A stretch of 22,124 nucleotides of DNA from Guillardia theta CCMP2712 (Eukaryota > Cryptophyceae > Pyrenomonadales > Geminigeraceae): contig NW_005434394.1 in NCBI RefSeq assembly GCF_000315625.1, forward strand, positions 11,741-33,864. The letters are read 5' to 3'. Of this stretch, positions 1-6,764 are shown in pieces. Each line of letters opens with the position of its first letter. Within the stretch, counting starts at the first letter, position 1. The translations under genes and the position numbers were made by a program. The notes beneath the pieces were generated by a model. The model had not been told where the DNA came from, made no database searches, and saw only the letters and a list, made by a program, of their open reading frames with translations.

Positions 1-180
1 GTCCTACGACGTCCGTCCGGCCGTCCTCACCGCCCCCACCCCCCTCCCCCCCCTACCCCCCCCCCTGAATCCTCGCCTCTCCGGGCCGGGCCCGGCTCCT
101 CCCATCCGGGCCCGGGGGCCCGTGGTATACGGTAGTACCGGCGGCGACGGTCGGACGGGCCCGGGAGGCCCGGCGATTCG
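1..180. other. GC-rich intergenic island (left edge)
   Basis: This stretch is dominated by long C runs and GGGCCCGG words. It carries no convincing gene; an open frame on the minus strand here is proline/arginine/glycine low complexity. Similar islands occur near 1575-1654, 11485-11630 and 14075-14280, each within about 1 kb of a copy of the 106-residue repeat. Confidence 0.6.
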
Positions 181-290
181 GCTGTGAAGATGAGGGGGAG
201 AGGCTTGCAGGGAGGCGGGCCGCTGTAGAGGTGTATGGAGAGCATGCAGTGCGGCTTCTGTTTTGCTGTCAACTCATTACTAAGCCTTAC
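120..290 (+). repeat. Decayed 3' fragment of the 106-residue-ORF repeat
   Basis: The words CGTGGTATACGG, then GCGATTCGGCTGTGAAGA, then GGAGAGGCTTGCAGGGAGGCGGG, and finally TGGAGAGCATGC with GCTGTCAACTC, match in order the end and tail of the intact repeats at 652-1110 and 13010-13455. Extra bases interrupt the match and the coding frame is lost. This is a degenerate fifth copy, probably extending no further left than the C-terminal codons. Confidence 0.6.
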
Positions 291-424
291 ACAGTCAGCT
301 CATCATCGTCCTCCTACTCCTCATCCTCTTTCTTGTTCTTCTGCTTCCTCCAGTGTATATTCAGCGGAGTCAGCTCATGCTGCTGCTTTCCCTCCCCATT
401 CAACTTGCTTGAATCGATCTCCTC

Positions 425-600
425 ATTGATAGGAGGGGTGGGGGTACTGACTGCCGGACTTCTAACCTGAGGGGTGGACTATCAAATGTATCATCCAGGG
501 GGTAGGGGTACCTACTTACAGGGTGGAGGGTCAGGAGTTTTTGACAGTCAGGTTCGGTACTCCAAGGAGTTCCTCCCCAAGTTTACTACACAAGACTTTC
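425..600 (+). repeat. G-run/TACC motif block upstream of repeat copy 1
   Basis: The block contains AGGGGTGGGGGTACT near 433 and ATCATCCAGGGGGTAGGGGTACC near 490, followed by GTTCCTCCCCAAGTTTACTACACAA. The first two words recur at 2115-2210 ahead of copy 2. The last recurs at 12048-12070 ahead of copy 3. It therefore looks like the 5' part of the same repeat unit. Four or more G-runs lie close together, so a G-quadruplex is possible. Function unknown. Confidence 0.5.
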
Positions 601-651
601 CCTACATCACCCGCAGCAGACCTGACCCCACAGCACCCACGTCAGTCCGAC

Positions 652-972
652 ATGCTCATGCTACAGCCTTCCTTCGATCTCCTCTCCCTCTTCCCCCTCT
701 CCTCCCCCCTCTCCGCCTCCTCCCATCCCCTCCTCGACGACTCCAGCTCTGACGGCTCCGACTCCGACTCCGACTCCGACCTCGCCGAGGTGCTGAGACC
801 CTCGTCGCCTGTGTCAGCCAAGAGGATGAGCAGCGAGGAGGGGGCGAGGGACAGGAGGAGCGGGCCGTCGAGGGAGCGGCAGCTTGCGGCGCTGAGGCAC
901 TGCATCGAGCTTCTGGAGCGAGCAGAGCGGCCGGTGGTGTACGGGGCGACGGGGGAGGCGATGCGGCTGTGA
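652..972 (+). CDS. Repeat-encoded hypothetical protein, 106 aa, copy 1
   Basis: I do not recognise the family. The protein begins MLMLQPSFDLLSL. It then has a Ser/Pro/Leu-rich stretch, an acidic Ser-Asp tract around residues 31-45 (the kind of site casein kinase 2 phosphorylates), and a charged, probably helical C-terminal half from about residue 72 (RERQLAALRHCIELLERAER), ending PVVYGATGEAMRL. I chose the start at 652 because it is the first Met shared by all four copies. An in-frame Met at 523 would extend this copy only, through sequence that is not conserved as protein. Against copy 2 it differs at a few codons (for example Phe for Ser at residue 14). An AATAAA lies 84 bases after the stop. 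The opposite strand is also open, so the coding strand rests on the shared length and the poly(A) hexamers. Confidence 0.45.
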   Translation: MLMLQPSFDLLSLFPLSSPLSASSHPLLDDSSSDGSDSDSDSDLAEVLRPSSPVSAKRMSSEEGARDRRSGPSRERQLAALRHCIELLERAERPVVYGATGEAMRL

Positions 973-1055
973 AGAGGAGGAGAGGGTTGGAGGGAGGCGA
1001 GATGTAGAGAGGGTGTACAGAGGATGTAGATATAGAGCCACGAGCAAGATGTATG

Positions 1056-1061
1056 AATAAA
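1056..1061 (+). terminator. Candidate poly(A) signal AATAAA, copy 1
   Basis: AATAAA lies 84 bases past the stop of the copy-1 ORF. A hexamer occupies the equivalent place in all four copies (AATAAA in copies 1, 3 and 4; ATTAAA in copy 2), which supports the direction assigned to the ORF. Confidence 0.4.
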
Positions 1062-1115
1062 AGACACGATCAATGGAGAGCGTGCGGCTGCTGTATTGTT
1101 GTCGACTCGCTGCTG

Positions 1116-1567
1116 CTACGGCCCTATTTGCCATCCCTACCATGACCTCCTGCAGATCTTTGGGTTCCCACTTCCGGCCGCGGCGCTCCTCCCCTGTGTT
1201 CATGTACGTCCGACTGACCTACACTCTAGCATGTGTAGACTTGAGCAGAGAGTGAGCGGAGGGTTCTGGAAGGGCTTCTGGTTCCGGGTATGGCGGCAAT
1301 CGCAGGAAGGAACTTGAAGGGGTGTTGTTCGGATGAAAGGAGAAAGTGATGTTGCACCCGCGTGCAGTTGCAGCAGCAACCGAGAGCCTCCGACGGTGGT
1401 CGCAACTGATGACGTCGGAGACTCGCCAGTGGCACGAAGATCAACTTCGGCTCGAGGGATCTAGAGTAGACTCGGTAGGACGCCGGTCGCCGATCAGCGA
1501 GCATCATTGATCGGGCCTACTGACACCGCCGGTCGCGGATTCGTCAGATCTGACCGTGTGAGTCACC
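1116..1567. other. Intergenic, no gene recognised
   Basis: Mixed-composition DNA with only short overlapping open frames on both strands, none resembling a known protein. GATGACGTCGG near 1408 contains a TGACGTCA-like palindrome. I see no RNA gene or clear repeat. Confidence 0.5.
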
Positions 1568-1760
1568 GTGGCCTGCCGCGGCCGGGCCCGGCCGGGCCGG
1601 GCGCCGGCGCGGCCCGGCGGCCGGCGGGGGCCGGCCGCGGCCGCCGGGCCCGGCACTGAGGGCCTGAGCCCGGAGCCGCTGGCCAGTGGGCCGCCCGACG
1701 GCGACCGCGGCCGCAGTGACGCGGCGGCCCGGTCCGACTCCGCCGGGGAGTCGGGAGTCA
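1568..1760. other. Extreme GC island
   Basis: Positions 1575-1654 are 80 consecutive bases of only G and C, made of GGCC, GCCGG and GGGCCC words. The next 100 bases remain GC-rich. An open frame through it is Gly/Pro/Arg/Ala-rich low complexity with no support as a gene. Confidence 0.65.
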
Positions 1761-2110
1761 CGGGCCTGGCCCAATTTCAAGTTTTCAAGTCGGACGGTCG
1801 GGCTGCCGAACCGTTGAACGGCCCTCAGCCTGACTCAGATCGGACCGGTGTGACTCACTGTCACAAGTCCCGGCCCGGAACTTGCCAAGCTCAACTTGAC
1901 GGTTGGGAACTGAATCACCGGTGACCGGGCAGTCAAGACTTTGACTGCCTCATAATAGGACATTTGGAAGTTCAACTTCCCTAGCCGTGTAGTAAGAAGT
2001 CAATGTACGGGTAGTAAAGCATAGGGTAGTAGCGGGGAGGAGGGCAAGAAGCGGATCTGAAATCTTAACTATAACGGGTGACTCAGTGAGGCGATTTTGG
2101 TTCCCTTGGA
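1761..2110. other. Intergenic DNA with degenerate GTGAC / CGGTGAC / AAGTT words
   Basis: The segment has words such as GTGACTCACTGTCAC near 1850, AATCACCGGTGACCGG near 1915, and CAAGTT, GAAGTTC and AACTTG. The same vocabulary recurs at 11350-11530 and 13680-14060. It looks like decayed satellite or mobile-element sequence; no gene is seen. Confidence 0.4.
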
Positions 2111-2260
2111 TTATCCTAGAAGGGTGGGGGTACTAACTTGGGGTGCCAAACAGGGAGGGGTGATAGGCAAGAGTGTATCATCCATGGGGGTAGGGGTACC
2201 AACACAGTACGGTGTAGGGTGGAGGATGTAGGGACTGCTAGGAGTTAAACCCCCCAGCAC
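2111..2260 (+). repeat. G-run/TACC motif block upstream of repeat copy 2
   Basis: AGGGTGGGGGTACTAACT near 2121 and ATCATCCATGGGGGTAGGGGTACC near 2178 repeat the words seen at 430-515. The order and spacing to the downstream ORF are similar (about 125-220 bases). Confidence 0.5.
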
Positions 2261-2335
2261 GTTTCACGCCTGAAGCCCCCGCCCTCTCCCTACATCACCC
2301 GCAGCAGACCTGACCCCACAGCACCCTCGTCGCAC

Positions 2336-2656
2336 ATGCTCATGCTGCAGCCTTCCTTCGATCTCCTCTCCCTCTCCCCCCTCTCCTCCCCCCTCTCCGC
2401 CTCCTCCCATCCCCTCCTCGACGACTCCAGCTCCGACGGCTCCGACTCCGACTCCGACCTCGAGCTCGCCGAGGTGCTGAGACCCTCGTCGCCTGTGTCA
2501 GCCAAGAGGATGAGCAGCGAGGAGGGGGCGAGGGACAGGAGGAGCGGGCCGTCGAGGGAGCGGCAGCTTGCGGCGCTGAGGCACTGCATCGAGCTTCTGG
2601 AGCGAGCAGAGCGGCCGGTGGTGTACGGGGCGACGGGGGAGGCGATACGGCTGTGA
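2336..2656 (+). CDS. Repeat-encoded hypothetical protein, 106 aa, copy 2
   Basis: Same unrecognised family as copy 1 and exactly the same length. The Ser-Asp tract ends DSDLELAEVL here. Against copy 3 I count four synonymous codon differences (Pro, Val, Arg, Pro) and two replacements (Ser to Pro near residue 21, Glu to Gln near residue 43). That is a mild hint of protein-level constraint, but the numbers are too small to prove it. The last 45 or so codons are nearly identical at the DNA level in every copy, which also fits recent duplication or gene conversion. A variant poly(A) hexamer lies 91 bases after the stop. Confidence 0.45.
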   Translation: MLMLQPSFDLLSLSPLSSPLSASSHPLLDDSSSDGSDSDSDLELAEVLRPSSPVSAKRMSSEEGARDRRSGPSRERQLAALRHCIELLERAERPVVYGATGEAIRL

Positions 2657-2746
2657 AGAGGAGGAGAGGCTTGGAGGGAGGCGGGATGTAGAGAGGGTGT
2701 ACAGAGGATGTAGAGATAGGAGGTAAGAATGTGGAGGAGGCATACG

Positions 2747-2752
2747 ATTAAA
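2747..2752 (+). terminator. Candidate poly(A) signal ATTAAA, copy 2
   Basis: This variant hexamer is followed by AGACAGTG and sits in the place where copies 1, 3 and 4 have AATAAA. Confidence 0.3.
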
Positions 2753-2757
2753 AGACA

Positions 2758-3104
2758 GTGTGAACTCAAAGTGAATACTTGCTGCCGCATCCGATTAATA
2801 GTAGGGGATTGCAAGAAGTCGGACTGCCAGTGATTGAGCGTCTCGGGTTCACACATAATGTTTTATCTTTGCTAGTTGAGCTTGTCGTTGAGAGGCTGGG
2901 ATCCTACTTCTGTTTGGCACGACATACCCGATTACCAGCCGGATTTATCCCCTTGCCATCGGCTCGGCTTCTGAATGAACCGGCACGTAGATTAGACTCT
3001 TTCTATGAATCATGCCAATCAATGGAGCTCTTTTCAACATACGGTGGCGGCTGCTTCCTGGATCGAGCTTGCTGAACACAGCCTGTCGAGTCAAACTCAC
3101 GACC
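2758..3104. other. Intergenic, no gene recognised; left flank of the LTR element
   Basis: This is single-copy sequence within the window. A 98-residue open frame at 2779-3075 has no recognisable motif and no repeat support. The retroelement inserted at the right end of this stretch, so the pre-insertion sequence continued into what is now 11171 onward. Confidence 0.45.
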
Positions 3105-3109
3105 ATGAA
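3105..3109. repeat. Target site duplication, left (ATGAA)
   Basis: ATGAA immediately precedes the left LTR and is repeated exactly at 11166-11170 after the right LTR. Five bases is the usual size for copia-type integrases. Confidence 0.93.
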
Positions 3110-3569
3110 TGATGTTGTACCCATGACATCGTTGCACTTGTAACGATGCGACAGCATCATGCCGAAATAGCAAAAACTATAAGGGCAATATGAAGTTTTA
3201 TGTGGAATACCTCAGGTACCGTGTCGGGTACATTTTGGTACTTCATCAGGCAAATACCGACTGTCATGTGTACCATGCCCAACGTGGCAGGGCGCATCTT
3301 GTACGGTGGACCTGGCGGCTAGTCGTAAACTCAGTACATACGACAGGTAGAGTACTATGAGGATGAGACTTGACCGTACCATAGCAAGATCATTTACGAC
3401 ACTATTTAAGCTCAGAGAGGAGCGGACACCTTCGCTGCTCGTTTCCTCGCCACTCTTACACATCAGTCCCTCATACGTTATCTTGCTCTGCTGATACATA
3501 AACAAATCTAGCTTCATTCTTCATTCTCCCAAGCACACCTTGCTACGTTGTGGAACAAGTCTCACATCA
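3110..3569 (+). repeat. 5' LTR (460 bp)
   Basis: It starts TGATG and ends CATCA, a 5-bp terminal inverted repeat with the usual TG...CA ends. It matches 10706-11165 over the full length with one mismatch at LTR position 41. CATCGTT (3127-3133) and AACGATG (3142-3148) form a short hairpin near the left end. Nine GTAC words lie in 3117-3379 and none after that, all upstream of a TATA-like box at 3403. I could not find an AATAAA for 3' end formation. Confidence 0.96.
3403..3410 (+). promoter_or_regulatory. Candidate TATA box of the LTR (TATTTAAG)
   Basis: TATTTAAG lies about 290 bases into the LTR, where the U3/R boundary is expected. Transcription would start roughly 25-35 bases downstream. 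The identical site in the 3' LTR is at 10999-11006. Confidence 0.45.
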
Positions 3570-3584
3570 GGTTAGAGCCTCGCG
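3570..3584 (+). other. Candidate primer binding site
   Basis: GGTTAGAGCCTCGCG abuts the 5' LTR directly. It does not begin TGG, so it does not pair with a tRNA 3' CCA end. Its complement, CGCGAGGCTCTAACC, resembles the anticodon arm of eukaryotic initiator tRNA-Met (yeast has CGCAGGGCTCATAACC) with one base missing at the anticodon. Drosophila copia and Ty5 prime from an internally cleaved initiator tRNA in this way. The position is secure; the primer identity is inference. Confidence 0.5.
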
Positions 3585-3591
3585 TTGAAGA

Positions 3592-4677
3592 ATGACGACA
3601 GCTTACCAACTAAACTGGCCTCCATCAAATGGCAACTCGATCCTTACAAGAGTTACACCAGAGAATGCAAGAACTGCCGCTCCAGCAATCGAAGAATTTA
3701 TTCAAAGAGAGCTAAGCGGGAGATTCTTTGCATATCTCAACTCAGAAGGGAAAGAAGAGAAAATGCAAGCTTTCTTCGAGCACAACATTCCAATCTCAGA
3801 AGGATTATCAGTTGCAGAAAAAGAAGCCATTATCGTCAAGCGGAGAGAATTCGTGCAAATAGCAGACCAAGCACTCATTCAAATTCTGTTTGCAATCTAC
3901 GAAAATTGCAGCAGCAGAAAGAAAACCATAACGCGATATATGAAAGAGCAGCACAGCGATTCCAACGCAGGGAAGTTTCACTTCGCCGCGATACGAGCGT
4001 GGAATGAATTTAAACAATTGGACCAACCGACTGAGTTGTCAAGCACGAAACAAACAACTCAAAGCTTGAAAGAACTCAACCAAGCACTAAAGTATGGAGG
4101 AGACTATACTACTTACGTCACCGATATTATTCGGATTCTTGAGAGATTCATGGAAAAAGGACAGGACTGTGAACTCATCTTAGCCACTACCTGGGACCAG
4201 ATCCAACAGGAATTGAAAAGTATCGATCGACACGGAGAACAAGGACAAATCGCAAAATGGATTACCAACCAAATCCAACGAGCGTCAACCGAACCAACGT
4301 TCTACTACAACGAGAAACCCACCATTGAAAGCCTTCAACGATTTCACGAAGAACTCCTTCATTTCACCAAACAAGGATCTACGAAAGACGGTAACGCAGT
4401 CCCAATCGTGCGCACTACCTACAGCCACCCTGGCTTCCCAAACAAACGGAAGGCGCCACAAGACGTAGATGGCACAAACCACAAGAAGAACAAGGTTTAC
4501 CATACTACGGATCAAGGCGGTACCCAAGGGCAAGAATGTGCGATTTGCATTGAGTGCAATTACCCCGCAAAGATCTACAAGAGTCACGGTACATCACAGC
4601 ACGACAAGACTAAGATCGGCAAGAAATGGAAAAGAATTACCGGAGACCCAGTCAACGGATTCCAGACTAAAGCCTGA
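3592..4677 (+). CDS. gag: Gag-like protein, 361 aa
   Basis: This is the capsid/nucleocapsid precursor by position, being the first ORF, 22 bases after the LTR. The body is helical and polar. Near the C-terminus is a cysteine/histidine cluster, C316-x2-C319-x2-C322-x9-H332-x4-H337, in a lysine-rich setting. It resembles a zinc knuckle but is not the standard CX2CX4HX4C. The ORF ends with TGA at 4675-4677. The same frame then stays open for 63 codons rich in Lys, Asn and Gln, up to the Met at 4867 that begins the protease ORF. Those codons look like the rest of a nucleocapsid, so the single UGA separates Gag from Pol in one continuous frame. Either UGA is read through at some rate, or a CGA-to-TGA change has cut the protein in this copy. 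Confidence 0.8.
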   Translation: MTTAYQLNWPPSNGNSILTRVTPENARTAAPAIEEFIQRELSGRFFAYLNSEGKEEKMQAFFEHNIPISEGLSVAEKEAIIVKRREFVQIADQALIQILFAIYENCSSRKKTITRYMKEQHSDSNAGKFHFAAIRAWNEFKQLDQPTELSSTKQTTQSLKELNQALKYGGDYTTYVTDIIRILERFMEKGQDCELILATTWDQIQQELKSIDRHGEQGQIAKWITNQIQRASTEPTFYYNEKPTIESLQRFHEELLHFTKQGSTKDGNAVPIVRTTYSHPGFPNKRKAPQDVDGTNHKKNKVYHTTDQGGTQGQECAICIECNYPAKIYKSHGTSQHDKTKIGKKWKRITGDPVNGFQTKA

Positions 4678-4866
4678 AAAAAAAGAGAACAGCAAGCTAC
4701 TCGAGCAGCCGCACAGCAAGTTGGGAACCAACTGCCGAACAAGGGCTCCGCGTACAACAAGCCCAAGTTTCAGGGGAAACCCAACGCAAAAAACTTTCGT
4801 CAGAAAAACCCCAACTGTTCCAATGAGAACAGCGGGAACTACCCAAAGTCAAAGTTCAAAAAGAAC

Positions 4867-6762
4867 ATGACGACTACGGGAGGCAATGATTTCATTGTGA
4901 ATCTTGCTGAAGCGTTACAGCAGGTCGCAAAACGCGGCCATCATCTCGCTGAATCTAACGATTACAGCACAGATGAGAAAAATGAAGAAGAACAAATTTC
5001 GGAAGGCGATGAAGAGGCTCCAACGCCTCCAAGACGCCTGAAAGAAACTGTCCGCAAGGCTGCCGCAAAAGGCAACAACGCTGCATCTTCATTCACTCAG
5101 GGTGCTAAAAACAACAGACATAAGAATAAATCTGAAAAAGATTACTCGAAATGTCTCGCTGCCCCACAACTACACAAGCGCAAAGAGATACCTTTTCAAA
5201 CAGAGCAATTGGATGCGACTCTGTTTTCGAAAGTATCCACTCCATGGTTCCTAAAAGACATGTTCGAGGTACCTAGACTCCTCATTAGGAATCTGGACCG
5301 ACATAAAGTCTTCATGACCTGTAGATCAACACAGAACAAGCATTCGATGTTCGCTATCGTTGACTCAGGAGCCACCATCAGCGTCCTCTGCGACGCTAAG
5401 TGGATCCGAAAAAGATTTGCATACGAGAGCGAAATCACCGGAGTCGGTGGCCAGAAAGTCAACACATCCATGGGAGGCCTACTCGTAGGCAAGATGGAAT
5501 CTGTCACCAACAAATCATATGCTTTCGCGACCCTTGCAACAATCATCCAAGACAAGAACGCTGCTGCAAATCTACTATCAATATGGAGAATTACGAACTC
5601 CAACAACACTGTTATTCATCATGGGAGCGTAACAAAAGGAACTCACGGTATCATCACTGCAAACAAGGATTTCATACCATTCTATTTTTGCCCTAAGACA
5701 TATCTATGGTATGTCGAAATCAAACCGTCAGATGAACAAACTAATCGACTCTTCTCGTCAACAAACTCAATACAATGGGACAAGAAATCCTTGCTACGAG
5801 AAATACAACAAGGAGAATTTCCTCTCAACTCTAAACCGCGATCAACAAACAAAAACACAGAAACTAAAACAGAACGCAAGTACCTACTACACCAAGGTAT
5901 CGAACTTGAAAACTCTCGCAGATGGGGAGGGAACAAAGTGTACTACGAAGCTGCGAAAGCTTTCCAACCGACACCTATGAAATCCATACCCATAAGCATG
6001 CGGGACGTTCGTCAAGAATTAGAAGACATTACCTCGGAAGAATCTGTCGACAGCGAAACCGAAAGTGATCACTCCAGCTCAGAAGAAGAAAACCTTACTG
6101 AAGAGTCAAGGATAAGTGTAACACAAGATACTATCGACAAACAGACCAAGGACTACTTCACAGATCCAAAATCGTTCGCAGATATTGATGACTTTACGAA
6201 TACAACGATGGAAGAATTGGATGAAAATGACAAAGAATACGAGGAGCAACTAAAACACGACAAGTCCGACCTCAAGGATATCTACCTCTATTCAACAGGA
6301 GAAAGAATACGAGGAACTAAAGCCTCAGCTATCCTCCTGAAATGGCATATCAAGACAAATCATATCAACAAAAAATACCTATTCCAACTTGCCGACAGAA
6401 TTGACGGGATGGAGGAACTGAGGAGACTCAGCAAAAAGACCCCACTACCAACTTGTCACACTTGCCGCAGAGCAAAAAGCAAAGCGGCTGCATTACCGAA
6501 ATTCAAAGAAAAGAGATCTGACAGCCGGTTCCATCGACTTCATGGAGATATGAGCACATACCGACTAAGGTCCATCGAAGGAGCAAAATACCTGATGCTA
6601 TGGAAAGACAGTTATAGCTCATTCAAAATGCCAGTCGGAATGTACAGCAAAAAAGGTTACAGAAAATCTCTACGCCTAGTCACACGCAGATACAACAACG
6701 GGGTCTTCCCCAAAGTTGTACGCGTAGACAACGGCGGTGAGATGACGTCGAAAAATCTCTGA
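4867..6762 (+). CDS. pol: Pol part 1: aspartic protease and N-terminal integrase
   Basis: The first Met is at 4867, but the frame is open from 4678, directly after the gag stop. The retroviral-type aspartic protease is seen as IVDSGAT with catalytic D166. A long Ser/Glu-rich linker follows (about residues 380-440). The integrase zinc-binding motif is H494-x4-H499-x30-C530-x2-C533, followed by the first catalytic Asp D561 (HGDMS) and second Asp D621 (RVDNGGE). The frame then stops at TGA 6760-6762, only 11 codons after D621 and before the third catalytic residue. That residue is found in the next ORF, in a different frame. The break is therefore inside the integrase core. Intact copia elements encode all of this in one polyprotein. 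Confidence 0.9.
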   Translation: MTTTGGNDFIVNLAEALQQVAKRGHHLAESNDYSTDEKNEEEQISEGDEEAPTPPRRLKETVRKAAAKGNNAASSFTQGAKNNRHKNKSEKDYSKCLAAPQLHKRKEIPFQTEQLDATLFSKVSTPWFLKDMFEVPRLLIRNLDRHKVFMTCRSTQNKHSMFAIVDSGATISVLCDAKWIRKRFAYESEITGVGGQKVNTSMGGLLVGKMESVTNKSYAFATLATIIQDKNAAANLLSIWRITNSNNTVIHHGSVTKGTHGIITANKDFIPFYFCPKTYLWYVEIKPSDEQTNRLFSSTNSIQWDKKSLLREIQQGEFPLNSKPRSTNKNTETKTERKYLLHQGIELENSRRWGGNKVYYEAAKAFQPTPMKSIPISMRDVRQELEDITSEESVDSETESDHSSSEEENLTEESRISVTQDTIDKQTKDYFTDPKSFADIDDFTNTTMEELDENDKEYEEQLKHDKSDLKDIYLYSTGERIRGTKASAILLKWHIKTNHINKKYLFQLADRIDGMEELRRLSKKTPLPTCHTCRRAKSKAAALPKFKEKRSDSRFHRLHGDMSTYRLRSIEGAKYLMLWKDSYSSFKMPVGMYSKKGYRKSLRLVTRRYNNGVFPKVVRVDNGGEMTSKNL

Positions 6763-6764
6763 GA

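Larger units (their letters stand above)
602..1115 (+). repeat. Dispersed repeat, copy 1 (carries 106-residue ORF)
   Basis: One of four long copies of the same unit in this window (others at about 2290-2757, 12120-12592 and, inverted, 13005-13512). All share a conserved ORF and tail; copies 1-3 also share the leader CTACATCACCCGCAGCAGACCTGACCCCACAGCACCC. Copies 1 and 4 form one subfamily, sharing CAGTCCGAC just before the start and the same sequence after AATAAA. Copies 2 and 3 form another, with CCTCGTCGCAC before the start. No clear terminal inverted repeats or target duplications were seen. Confidence 0.7.
2290..2757 (+). repeat. Dispersed repeat, copy 2 (carries 106-residue ORF)
   Basis: This copy shares CCCGCCCTCTCCCTACATCACCC and the leader with copy 3. 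Its ORF and the tail GGAGGGAGGCGGGATGTAGAGAGGG are shared with copies 1 and 4. Similarity ends close to the ATTAAA. Confidence 0.7.

Noticed and set aside
642-1073. Long open frame on the minus strand of repeat copy 1 (and equivalents in copies 2-4)
   Set aside because: It mirrors the plus-strand 106-residue frame because of skewed composition. Its length and ends differ between copies, and the poly(A) hexamers favour the other strand.
1568-1924. 118-residue ORF through the GC island
   Set aside because: Gly/Pro/Arg/Ala composition dictated by the G/C run, with no repeat or motif support.
2779-3075. 98-residue ORF left of the retroelement
   Set aside because: No recognisable motif, no second copy and no nearby signals; compatible with chance.
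3212-3517. 101-residue minus-strand ORF, also at 10808-11113
   Set aside because: Identical in both LTRs only because the LTRs are identical; there is no recognisable protein feature.
4469-4870. 133-residue ORF overlapping the gag-pol junction in another frame
   Set aside because: Thr/Arg/Ser shadow of the gag frame. The gag frame continues open past its UGA with nucleocapsid-like composition, which explains the region better.
6748-6760. Programmed -1 frameshift site in pol
   Set aside because: The in-frame heptamer G-AAA-AAT is not a standard slippery site, and the position inside the integrase core makes regulated shifting unlikely; a lost base is simpler.
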